From the NCBI GenBank assembly GCA_964036045.1, contig OZ038381.1, positions 160,894,283 through 160,958,282 of the forward strand: a stretch of DNA of 64,000 nt, given 5' to 3'. This document shows, in pieces, positions 54,035-64,000 of this stretch. A program made the position numbers and the translations under genes. Position 1 is the first letter of the stretch. Each line of letters starts with the position of its first letter. This DNA comes from Eutreptiella sp. 'Long Island Sound 2002' (lineage: Eukaryota; Euglenozoa; Euglenophyceae; Eutreptiales; Eutreptiaceae). The notes beneath the pieces are model-generated. The model worked only from the letters and a program-made list of their open reading frames with translations. It did no database searches and had not been told where the DNA came from.

Positions 54035-57000
54035 CTACTGCTCCCCGTTTAGCTTGTGGACCCAACCATGGCCGTGCCTTTTGTACAACACGCGGGCTTC
54101 CTTCGACAAGTCTGCGACGTTAACGGTGCTGCGGATGTCCTGCAGCCTTTCCAAGACACCGGCGGCCGTGTCCTTCAAAAGAGCTGTACGGTGCAGTCTG
54201 AGGACGGCTACACATAAATAAAACAAGAACGAGAACTTGTATTTGTCGGCAAATAGGCAATCCCATAAGTGCAGCACATCGGGAAGCACAAAAGCCTGAA
54301 GACAGCATGAAAATATCGGTACTGCAAGATTGCAGCATGCAATCACTTGAATGGTGCGCGAAGGAGAATCTCCTCCAGTGCAGCAGGGCCCTGTATATTG
54401 TCACGCTTAGCTGTATTGGCCTCGAACAGAAGGAGATTGACCCCTTTGCCCCATTCTAATGCGTCTCTGGCACCAGTCAATTGGCAGCCTTTTTATTGGA
54501 AGCGGATTGGCCCCATTGCAGGAGGACACAACCATGTTGCACCCCATTCTTGGAAGAGATTGCATGCGTGCTTTGTGTGCGCCAAACAGGTCGAAACACT
54601 GGGGCTCTCGAGACACTCTGGATACTGCCCGAAATCCCCAACACATGATCATTGAGGCACGAGCACAGTGTAGCAAACCTGCGAAAACAACAGAGTGATC
54701 CACCGGAAAGCGTACAATTGATGGGGACATTTGCGGACCATGGCAGCGTGCAGCTCAGGGTCACAAACCTGCAGCGAGAATGCAGCCAACCGCCACCAAC
54801 CATGGTTGAACACATGGAGTGCCCGCGGGCTTTTTTGGGAAAACTGTGTAACGGAACACCTTTTTTTTCCCCGTTAAGGACCGCCCTGTGCTGCGGGAAA
54901 AATGGCACATGACAAGTTCAAAGAGTTCCAACACAGCAATGACCGCCTGAAGAGATCGGTTGCTTTCCATAGCCCGCATAGGCAATGATTAGTGTTTGTT
55001 TTTCTGTTTGTCCATGTACACACCCAGGCTGTGGAGGCTGAAAGGGGAGGCAGCCCTCTGCCTACAAATTGTGTGCTTTCCAAATGGATTTCTTGGACCT
55101 GTTTTCCTTTTGTCGCATCTGCATGGCAGCAGTGCAGCAAGCAGCGGGGGCATGGCCCCGGCGCAGTAGGGAGATACTCGTGCAGCAGGCGGCTCTGCAG
55201 CAGGCAGCATGACCCTGGGGCAGCAGGGAGCATAGCCTTGCTGCTGCAGGGAGTATGGCACCCTCTGCAGCTCTCCCATTTGGTCCCAACCCTAACCCCA
55301 ACAAAATCTTCCAACCAGGCACACCATTTCCAACCGTTGCCAACGCCCCTCAGCAACCTCCAACAACCTTCGACGACTTCAACCACCATGTACAGCCCTC
55401 AGCAACCACTGAGTCTGCTCGGGGAACAGAACAAGGTTGTAACAGCCATACAGCCTTACCCAATCTTTTGGTGCAGCGAGATCTCTCTTCTGCACCGGGG
55501 CCATGCTCATTTGCAATCGGTTGGGCACTTGGTCCACAAGCTGCGACCACTTGAACGGTATCTTCTTGCCTCACGTCGGTTGGCGGTTGGCGGCGATTGG
55601 CGGTTGGTGGCGGTTGGTGGTGGTTGGCGGCGGTTGGTGGTTGGTGATTGGTGGTTAGTGGCGGTTGGTGGTGGTCGGCGGTTGGCGGTTGGTCGCCGCT
55701 GGCGGTTGGCGGCGGTTGGTGGCGGTTGGCGGTTGGTGGTTGGTGGTCCCTTGGGGCGGTTATTAATAAGAAAAAAAACTGGTTCCTTGCCAGCCTGTCG
55801 AGGACACAACGATTTGTGTCGGTCCAATGCCGTCACAAAATTAGCACACAAAACACATAACCGCACATACCCACAATCAGTCTCCATGAACCCGTGTGCA
55901 GGGAGTACGACCCCGGTGCAGCAGGCAGCATGGCTCCAGTGCAGCAAAGACTATGCCGCCAGTGCAGGGAGCGTGGCGCCAACAACTCAAAAAACAGCGA
56001 GGGCGGACCAAACCAGGACGCACCCACCCTCATCACCCACAGCAAAAATTGAAATTCTTAAAAAGGGTCGGCTCTCTGACCCACCATTCCATCCACCCAG
56101 GGCCCTGAACACCCCGCCCTCCCTCAAACTCCCCAAAGTGGGACCCACCTGACGCAAAAACTTGGGATAGACCCAACGCACCAAACACCCTTCCGACTCC
56201 GCTCGTGACCCCACCAGTATCCCTGCGACCTCCCTGCAACACTGTTCGAAAGACGGCGAAGAAAGCATGTGGGGTGCAAAGCTCGTTTTACAGCAGTATC
56301 CTGAGCCCCTGGCATGCCTGAAGCACTTCCATCATGTTGTTTATGCAGCCTTGAATGCCCACTGCAGAGGAGTCCAAAGACCGCACAAAATTGTCCCGCA
56401 AATGCCCCATGACAATGGAGAACAAGAAGAAAGCATCGGCCCTGTCAGCGCACACAATGGTACAGAAAACTTGGCATCAGTCAAATCGTGGCGCAAGGAA
56501 TGTCTCCGCGTAGCATGGGTCAAATCACGCACACATACTCCACGTCTCGAGATTCCGTTTCAGGCGCCGCGTTGATAGACACGACGTAATAAATCACAGC
56601 AAGAATCTCGTTCATTCCCTGAGAAGAAAACATCAAAACACGAGCATGGCAATACGAATTGGCGCATTTTGTTACAACAATGCATTCTCATTCCGTCAAT
56701 GTTCGAAGCGGTCTGCGGGGTTGCGAATGACTCTTTCAAATGACAGGCAAACAACGCAAGAAAACTTCCGAACGTCACTACGGCATCGTTCCACTACTGC
56801 CCAGACGAGGGAGGCATTTCGACTAATGAACAACCGCTGCCAAGCGTAGCAGACCTCAAACACCACTCAGCACAACAAACAAGATCAACATCACAGCACC
56901 AGATACCTGCACGTAGCCAACACCGGCATTCAGAACACCGTAGATGAACAAGATGCGGCGCATTGCGGATCCTTGCGCCGAAAATTGCAGTTTGCCGTGT

Positions 57001-60000
57001 CCCAAATCGACCTCAGAGGAGGGCAAACATCCGACCTGAACAATGCAAATCAAGAGGCAAGGTGTGTGTGTGTGTGTGTCCATGAGCGCGGAGCACTTAA
57101 ACGCAATTTTCTGGTTTTGCTTATCACCACTTGCCGACAGTTTCGAAGCATCAAACACGTGGCCCAACGCGCGCGCCCGCGATTCACGACAATTCGTGGC
57201 AAATCGAAACAATCGCCAACTTTGTTCCACCGCCTTGGCCATCCGTGACTGTCGACCCATCACGATAAAAAAGAGTTTGGGAAAATAGAAGCGAAAAGTC
57301 CAAGTGCACAAGAAAGCGCACGGTGGGTCTACGAACCGCCGGAGCGAAGAGGGTTCCCGACGTTTTGGATCGGCCTGTTCGATGGATACGTTAAGGGAGA
57401 ATCAAATCCAAATTTCCAAGTGCCGTAGCGTTTGCGTCAAGGTTGGTCTCTTTCGTGCGGGCCCGGTGGCAACGGCTTAAACATGAGCAAAAGATGGAAA
57501 TCAATGCCATGTGAGCATATCTTAATTGCGCACCTAATGAGGAGGGAGAATACGAAAACAAGAAAGAGTACTACACCCGGTGACTTGACCTTGTAAAACC
57601 TTCACACCGATGATGTTGGGCTCTGCCAATAAACTAAGCAAAGCCCAAAGGCCCATTTTGGGATCCTAAACCCTCCCCTGCATCCCCCCCCCCCCCGCGT
57701 CCTCATGCCCAAGATCTTCCTCGGAATTGTATCCCTTGTGTTACCCTTGTGTTTCCACTTCCGAGATTCGTCATTTGTGTGTGCGAGTGTCTATTGAGAA
57801 GGGATAGTGCAATGCCGGGGTGCTGCGCAACATGGTTACCAATAATTATGGAAAACGCGAGTATTATTTGCCACAGGAAGAAGCGACAACCGAGGCAAAG
57901 CAAGGCCACGGCTGAAAATAACTCCGTTGTTGATGCCCTTGATTTTCTGTCCGCTTTGGATCCGGTAGCTCCATCCGCGCTTTCCTTACTTTTTCCATCA
58001 TTTATCATTTGGTCCACCCGGCTTTTGCTCCTTGCAGCCTAGCGTGCGGCCTCCGCCCGCTTGTCTCCCGATTCATTACGTAGAGCAAATGACCTCGAGA
58101 TAGATGATGAAACACGATGCGAGGGGGGGGGGAACGGGGAAAAGACGCGAGGTGGACGCGGGGAGGACACCCTCTTTAGCCCTCCCTATACATGCTTCTC
58201 TGTTTCAATTGTATTCTAACTTGTTTGCATATGGGTTTCAAATACTTCATCGTTGCTTTCTTTGCAAACCCCCCATGGATGTGAAGGTTTTGTTTTCTTA
58301 AAAAAAATCACGAATTGCTCTTCTCTCTAAATTTGTTTTGACAAGAATGACCATGAGGCAACCAACCGTCCGAAGATCCGGCCCACGCCTGCACCCGTTT
58401 TCACGGTGTTGAATCCAAGGCCATCTGCTTGGGTGTTTTGATTTTTTGCTTGGTTCTTTGGAAGTGGTGCCGCACCTCGGAAGTGATGTTGCGCCTAAGG
58501 TTTGGACTGGCAAGACTCTTTCTCAATTAGTAGAAAGTAGACGTAGTTTTCATGGCTTCTGAAGAGCCTTAACCGTTATGGTGGAAAATGCACTGAGTTG
58601 GGTCATCCCATTGATAGAGCCAGAACAAAAGCAACAAATGGCAAACGCACTCACCTTGCTGGATTCGGCGTCCATGTTGCACGTCGGGCCATGGAAGAAG
58701 TTGAAAGTGGGCATGGTCCGGGGGATGTCCAAATCAATGGCCTCAAGGAGCTTTCGATGCTTGAAGAAACGGTTCCATGTACTATCGGTTTCCAAGGAAA
58801 GAGGGTGATCATCTTCCGAGGCCTAATATGAGGTCGGAACAAACCGAGATGTAAAATATCAACGCACTCCGAAACATTTGACATTCGCGAAATTGGACCA
58901 TGGCATCCTTTCTCATTCACCTCTACATTGCGGTTCGAACAAACCACATAGGTTTCATTTTTGCGTCTGTTTTTCTGGTGCCCGAAAGAGCTCTCTTCGT
59001 CTCAATGTAATCGTCCATGTTTGAGGACGTGTTCCGCAGAAGCATGATAGATTTCAACCCATTACCCAAAACCGAGCTTTGAAATCCACTTCTACGTGCC
59101 GATTCGCCACTGAAAATATTTCAAAGCACAAACTTGTACACGTCGTCAAGCGGACGGGAAGGAACTCGGCGTTGGCAAATTGGCAATGCAGCGAAAAGAC
59201 CACGAAAACAATCATGCAACAAGGATGCAACTCGAGGTGCAACTCGTGCTGCAGAAACAAGGAATTTTCCTTGTTTCTACAAGACGCACCCTTGTGCGCA
59301 TACAAGAAAACACTTCTCAAAATGGCCATAACCGATGTCACAAGAACGTCCGTGTTCTCCGTGCGCGCATACACACAAACACATCGAACCAACACAAGCA
59401 TGCTGGTACCGAGCTACCACACACTTCGTGGATTGGTAAGCACGGAGGCACACACACGGTCATATGCACCGTGGTGACATATGTATGCATAGACTTGGTG
59501 GTGTGATGTAGCACCCGATGGGCAAAAGAGAATTAAATCGGACAGCCCGTGAGATGCCAACCACATGTAAATCTCTCGTGCCCGCACCCTTGATATCCGA
59601 ATATCAATGGGATCCTCAGACAATGGAGTCACAAGGGCATTATTAGCACGTGACCACGATGTGCAAATCAACACCCTCATGTAAAGGCTCATGCAATGGA
59701 ATCGATGATGTGGCGAGCATAACGGCCATACAAAATCATAAGGGCCAATTTCTATTTTTCACCCAAGGTAAGTGGCATCTTGGCCGATGGTGCAACGAAA
59801 CAGTTGATTATTGCACCTCACCTTACGGTCAAAGAAAATACTTGGCAAGCACACGTGCAATGAACATGGGTCCACGACCTTTGCTTGCGGATTTGCGATG
59901 AACTCCACGCAATATATGGAATACAAACCCCGCTGTTGCCGGAGGGTAGAATCCCACATGCTCTTGTCGCAAGGCAAGTAACCGAGCAAAACGTACCAAT

Positions 60001-61771
60001 AATCTTTCCGGCACGCGTCTGGGATCTAAGAAAGATGGTCATCAAATGTGAACACCAAACGAACGCCTCGGAGAAAGGAGGGAGGGGGGCTTCAGTAGAG
60101 AGAAAGAAGGGAGTAAGAGAAGAGGTTGGGCAAAGGGGGACGAGGGAGTAGACATTGAGAAGATGCACATGCACACACAATGCAACAATGCAAAAGGAAG
60201 AAGACCGAGGTACAACAAAGAATATGTTGGGAAGCTGGTCATTCATATTCCATCACTTGCATTGATTCAAGCATTCCGATCAGTGAGTGAGAGTATGTAT
60301 CACTGACACAAATTCAGGGGTGTATGTTAGGGGATGTGGTGTACAAAAATATCCGATAATGGTACAATAGACGAATGGTGCTCCGGACTCACTTCAACTT
60401 GGGTTCATCCAAGTTTTCCCTCTCCATCAGCGAGCACCTTGGTGTGACGTCTCACTGACATCGCTGATTTCTGTGAGGGGTAAGTCGCTGCACCAAGGGT
60501 CCATTCGTCACTATACATCCCGGGGTACTCATCAAAAATTAGTACCACAAAGGCCGCACACACAAAAAATACCCCGGGTAGTAGTAGAAGCAACATAACC
60601 AGAAACGAGTGCACAACCGAGCAAGGAGGAAGGACCATGCTCCATTTGTGAGGGGACGAAGACATGGTAGGGCAAGTGGTGAGTTAGGAACAAAGAACAA
60701 AGAGCAAAGACTCTACCAACAAGGGACAACACGGGTGCTACGGCAGTGAGCAGACGTTGCCAGCGTTCCTTATTTTGTACCCGTGCACACGAGCGGTAAC
60801 GAATGACCACCCACATGTAAGGAAGCACATGCACTTACCTACACAACAAACACACTCATTGAAGTTCAGTAGTTGTCGTACCAATCAATGAAAACCCTAC
60901 AACCGGCTCTCAGAGAGAGCTTACGGGTGTCTTGGAGCTCCTGAAGTGGGGAATTCTTGTCGGAAAGTTCATGTCGGAGAACAATAGGATGAGCCTCGTG
61001 GTGAATGCGGAGTATACGATCCGCTGCGCGAGGCATCACACAATGCAACAATGCAAAAGGAAGAAGACCGAGGTACAACAAAGAATATGTTGGGAAGCTG
61101 GTCATTCATATTCCATCACTTGCATTGATTCAAGCATTCCGATCAGTGAGTGAGAGTATGTATCACTGACACAAATTCAGGGGTGTATGTTAGGGGATGT
61201 GGTGTACAAAAATATCCGATAATGGTACAATAGACGAATGGTGCTCCGGACTCACTTCAACTTGGGTTCATCCAAGTTTTCCCTCTCCATCACAATGAAC
61301 ACGATGAGCAACATGTGTCGCACTACACCCCAGCCCTTTCGACACCCATGAGCATTGGAAAATTCTCTTTTAACCACTTGCACCGTTATCGCTTTGGATC
61401 CTTTGAGTTCGGATCCAAAGCAATGTTGCACGCATACACCCATATCAACGTTCAACATCACGCGAAGCAACGAGCGGGCACTAGCAATGAGTGATCCACA
61501 AGCATGGAGGCAAATCATACTCCTTTGAATGCTAGTTGTCGCAATTTGGGAAGGTCGATTTTATCATGCCCGAGCACCGCGGCATACTCGGCTACCTTTT
61601 GATAATACTTGGAAGGCAAAAGCATCACCTGAAATGATGTGAGTAGCATCTTAAACTCCTGCTTCGGCACAACTACAACTGTAGGCAATTCACGTACAAT
61701 CCGAGTTTCGCTTCAACAATTGCATTGTATTGGTTTTCACTTACGATTTCCACGAATCGATCAGTCAACAT
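54035..61771 (-). CDS. TBC1D13: TBC-domain Rab GTPase-activating protein, TBC1D13-like, 8 exons
   Basis: Exons on the minus strand: 61745-61771, 61521-61628, 59822-60025, 58655-58822, 56907-57035, 56539-56618, 56318-56441, 54679-54768, with the last 54035-54295 (nine blocks; the first encodes only nine residues and is the least certain). Joined they give 396 codons, close to the about 400 of TBC1D13. Landmarks: LPKLRQLAFKG/IPDACRKDYW, LLGYLP, DDHPLS, IDLDIPRT, ILFIYGVLNAGVGYVQ/GMNEIL, VE/ADAFFLFSIV, YAFRWITLLFSQ/AFVLPD and LHLWDCLFAD. R-x3-W, I-x2-D-x2-R-T and Y-x-Q are present, so arginine- and glutamine-finger GAP activity toward Rab GTPases is expected. Introns are GT-AG except one apparent GC-AG (54769-56317). 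Confidence 0.85.
55130..55260 (+). repeat. GCAGCAGGnAGCAT repeats
   Basis: Four to five imperfect units of GCAGCAGG(C/G)AGCATGGCCC type. Related units recur at about 55905-55985, on the other side of the GGTTGG minisatellite in the same intron. Confidence 0.6.
55567..55755 (+). repeat. GGTTGGCGG/GGTTGGTGG minisatellite
   Basis: About 20 copies of a 6-9-bp G/T-rich unit (CGGTTGGTGG, CGGTTGGCGG). G-rich on the plus strand, C-rich in the TBC transcript. Confidence 0.9.
60174..60429 (-). repeat. 256-bp direct duplication, copy 1
   Basis: Appears identical base for base to 61037-61292, offset 863 bp. Both copies lie in the intron between 61521 and 60025 of the TBC gene. Confidence 0.85.
61037..61292 (-). 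repeat. 256-bp direct duplication, copy 2
   Basis: Same sequence as 60174-60429. Homology ends sharply at both sides (A/T mismatch at the left, G/C at the right). Confidence 0.85.
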
Positions 61772-62156
61772 TCTGTGGGCCTTCGTCGAGTTGTCTTAAT
61801 GTCTGGGCCTTGCAACGATTGCAAGTAAGTTACTTACTGACGGTTTCTTTAGCCAATTTCACCCAAAAAAACTTTGGCCGGGCATTGGCAACGCCATCAA
61901 TCCGGTGGCCGTGCCCAACGCACCTCGTGTTGACCTCGCGAACGGACCTCTCGTGCTGTTTCTAGACCACTGTGCCGGAGCGTTAACCACTGCATAGCAC
62001 CACTGCTACCGATTTTTTGTTGGATCTGGGATTCATTTGACCTATTAAGAATTGACTGGTGGTAACGGTTACCAAAACGGTTCGCGCCCGCGGTGCTGCA
62101 AACACGAAGCACATGTCTGTTTCCTACTGACAGTACTGCCAGCTTCACTGTAAAGT
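61772..62156. promoter_or_regulatory. Divergent intergenic region
   Basis: 385 bp between the proposed ATG of the TBC gene (minus) and the ATG at 62157 (plus); a possible bidirectional promoter. No TATA box or other element is identified. Confidence 0.4.
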
Positions 62157-62387
62157 ATGGAAGACGCATCTAGATTCCTGGTGGATGCTGTTGCTACCAA
62201 GCTACAGGAGATAAACGAAGTGGTCAGCACATCCCTAGATGGAATCTTGGCGGAGGTGAGAGGCGAACGCTTCGATGGTGTGGTGGAGATGAAAATGGAC
62301 TTATTCAAATTTCTACTCGTCAACCTTCGGGAAGATCTTGACATGATTTTCTCAAAGTATGTCGTGAAGGGCAAGTCGCAAGGGAAG
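62157..62387 (+). CDS. First exon of an unidentified spliced gene
   Basis: 77 codons from ATG, phase 0 at the end: MEDASRFLVDAVATKLQEIN, EVVSTSLDGILAEVRGERFD, MDLFKFLLVNLREDLDMIFS, KYVVKGKSQGK, then GTTGGT as donor. Mostly helical, without a recognised domain. A probable last exon of the same gene is at about 63021-63158; the exons between are not resolved. Confidence 0.45.
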
Positions 62388-63020
62388 GTTGGTTACCTTC
62401 GGTGATGGCGGGACGGGTTGCTTGTCGTTTGCTTGGGGGTGCGTTGCAAAGTTGCGAGGATGATGAAGTGAGCGCAGGCATTGATCGTTATGTCCTCTTG
62501 TCCACCCACAACACCATGAGTAGAAGGGATGTTGAGGGGTTTATTCTCTTGTGATCTTCATAAAAAAAGTGATATGAAGGGACGCAAATTTGTCGAAAAC
62601 ACGACCCAATCATGTTACGCCATCGTCACCGCCCCATACATCCAACCATCCTCGTCCGTAGCATGCGGTCCGGATGACCAAGATGTTGAGAAGGGGATCA
62701 TGCCACAGCATGGCAAAACGTTGATATCTCCTTTACAAACCTCCTCGGTGATACTTTCATGTTTGCACTTTCTACAGATGGGAAAAACGTGTGAATGCAA
62801 TAGCGCCAACATTTAAGCGGCCGAAGCGACGGGTGCTCTTGGATCTCGTAAAGGCATCTCATTATTCGTTGCTGGTGTGTGGTCGTTCATTAAGTCAACG
62901 CGATTGCTCACCATTTGAGATTCATCGACGTCACCGAGAACACGTGCGTCGACCATGTGGTGCTTGTGGAGTGGCGTCTCGTCGTTTTTTTCACTTTCGC
63001 CCGCGTGTCTTATTCCCAGA

Positions 63021-63158
63021 GGAAAACCGGCAGTCTTCCAACCATCGTTTGCTTTAGTGGTTTACATGGAGATGAAAAAGACAAGTACCTTCGAGTATGA
63101 TTTCCACTTGCTAGGGTTGGAGAATAAGCGGCCAAGGCACCAAAGTCCGCACGCTTGA
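63021..63158 (+). CDS. Probable last exon of the gene starting at 62157
   Basis: Follows a good acceptor (GTGTCTTATTCCCAG). The reading frame GKPAVFQPSFALVVYMEMKK, TSTFEYDFHLLGLENKRPRH, QSPHA, stop has globular composition. Linkage to 62157 is inferred from strand and spacing. An exon near 62913-62980 (FIDVTENTCVDHVVLVEWRL) may precede it. Confidence 0.35.
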   Translation, partial: GKPAVFQPSFALVVYMEMKKTSTFEYDFHLLGLENKRPRHQSPHA

Positions 63159-63336
63159 AAGGCACCTCCCAAGGTCGCGGCGCCATTTGAATAGGTTGTC
63201 TAGGGCCGTTGTGCCGCCGCCATTGAAAAAGAGGGGTGCCACGCGGAGTGAACAACGCTCATCACCCAACTAATTAACTGACTAAGTAACTCATCACGTC
63301 TGTCCCATTTCTGACCATCCCCTACAAGTTAGCAAT

Positions 63337-63534
63337 TCACTTGTGCCGGTGGCCCGCGCATAACACATGGGTCTTAGCACGGCGACCAAAGATATTCTGA
63401 AGCACGGTTCCGCGGGCATTCTCCGTGCCTCCGTGCCCCCAAAACTCCGAATAGAAAACGACGACATTTGCGGTTTGCGGTTTGTTGGTTCCACGGAAGC
63501 CCTTGCCCGAGTCACCTCCGACAAAGTAATCCAT
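63337..63534 (-). CDS. Possible exon, minus strand
   Basis: 65 codons: DYFVGGDSGKGFRGTNKPQT, ANVVVFYSEFWGHGGTENAR, GTVLQNIFGRRAKTHVLCAG. Reasonable protein composition, but it overlaps an equally plausible plus-strand frame; only one is likely to be real. Confidence 0.25.
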   Translation of the reverse strand: MDYFVGGDSGKGFRGTNKPQTANVVVFYSEFWGHGGTENARGTVLQNIFGRRAKTHVLCAGHRHK

Positions 63535-63690
63535 CTTGTGCCCTCGGTGAACAGTGGCGGCTGTGGTGGAGGACCTTACAAACGGCGTCGTGGGGCTTCA
63601 CCACACTTCCAGCCATACTTGCCCACCATTGGCATGAGACACCCCCAAGCGCCAATTTCCTCCATGTACATCCCGAGGAGCTTTGAATGA
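63367..63690 (+). CDS. Possible ORF, plus strand
   Basis: 107 codons from ATG: STATKDILKHGSAGILRASV, PPKLRIENDDICGLRFVGST, EALARVTSDKVIHLVPSVNS. No domain. Competes with the antisense frame 63337-63534. Confidence 0.3.
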   Translation: MGLSTATKDILKHGSAGILRASVPPKLRIENDDICGLRFVGSTEALARVTSDKVIHLVPSVNSGGCGGGPYKRRRGASPHFQPYLPTIGMRHPQAPISSMYIPRSFE

Positions 63691-64000
63691 CCCAATCACC
63701 CCCCTCCTCCATAGAGTCTCCCTTGCATGTGTCTATGTTGTGCATAATATTTCTAGCATCTCCCCGTTACCTCTCAGAATCGATGAATGATCACAATCCC
63801 CTCCGGAGACAACGCGACAATTGCAAGCATTCACACGCTACGTAGACCTTGGACCGTGGACCATCGGACCATTGGACCACCAAATAGACGTGGGGGGTTG
63901 GGGTTGAGGGCTAGCGGAGAGGATTATGTTCTCACGTGGTCTCCAATGCATGAGTCCATTGCGGTCTCAGCTTTCTCGGGTTTGCTCGACTGAGTTGCCC

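Larger units (their letters stand above)
54769..56317 (-). other. GC-AG intron of the TBC gene
   Basis: The upstream exon ends CTTCAG and the intron starts GCATGC. The downstream exon follows CTCGCTGCAG. This junction keeps the frame (..MMEVLQ / VCDPELHAAM..) and gives the length expected between the GI and AFRW landmarks of the family. No GT within the exon end fits as well. The intron holds a GGTTGGCGG minisatellite and GCAGCAGG-type repeats. Confidence 0.65.

Noticed and set aside
54992-56152. 386-codon plus-strand ORF
   Set aside because: It runs antisense through an intron of the TBC gene and is largely the GGTTGG minisatellite and GCAGCA repeats.
60896-61036. Candidate first exon MPRAADRILRIHHEAHPIVL of the TBC gene
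   Set aside because: It could be joined only through a weak GTTTTC donor. The exon at 61521-61628 (LPKLRQLAFKG, donor GTATGA) matches the family far better and is in phase.

Overview
The window is eukaryotic and dominated by repeats. Evidence: several non-LTR retrotransposons with an apurinic-type endonuclease (EN), reverse transcriptase (RT) and RNase H; a host gene that can be followed through eight exons by splice junctions and protein homology; and no bacterial operon structure. It fits a large, transposon-rich genome, most plausibly an alga or other protist. The sequence alone does not let me name the species.

Layout. (1) 1-7600, minus strand: a degenerate two-ORF non-LTR element (element 1). 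ORF1 overlaps ORF2 by ATGA; ORF2 carries EN, RT with YADD, a zinc knuckle and RNase H, and is broken by stops and frameshifts. Its 3' end lies outside the window. (2) 7730-20707, plus strand: a block starting head-to-head with element 1. A 853-codon ORF contains a ubiquitin-like domain. It is followed by tandem 5' monomers and a long EN/RT/RNase H element (element 2). Element 2's upstream ORFs carry repeated 2A-like ribosome-skipping motifs, a zinc-ribbon-like cluster and a RING finger. (3) 20.9-31 kb: remnants of other transposon-like genes (a possible 2-oxoglutarate oxygenase, a coiled-coil ORF, two transposase-like ORFs), separated by four palindromic arrays built on ATTCGTACGAAT. (4) 30.6-34.45 kb, minus: 5' parts of two more elements that share a 27-bp leader; one has another intact 2A-like motif. 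(5) 34.5-41 kb: eroded minus-strand ORFs, a foldback repeat, G/C homopolymers and a tRNA-Arg-like SINE head. (6) 41.68-44.15 kb, minus: a second, 5'-truncated but open copy of element 1. (7) 44.6-46.3 kb, minus: a zinc-finger transposon-type ORF. (8) 47-53.6 kb: mostly minisatellites and unrecognised DNA.

(9) 54035-61771, minus: a host gene for a TBC-domain Rab GTPase-activating protein of TBC1D13 type. I could assemble it exon by exon (eight exons, 396 codons). It keeps the R-x3-W, IxxDxxRT and YxQ motifs. One intron appears to be GC-AG and carries a minisatellite; another carries an exact-looking 256-bp direct duplication. A divergent plus-strand gene starts 385 bp upstream of it.

Working view: kb 1-46 is a nest of decaying mobile elements of several families, and kb 54-64 is host gene space with introns. 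The most unusual content is the ubiquitin-like domain, RING finger and serial 2A-like motifs in one retroelement block at 7.7-16.4 kb.
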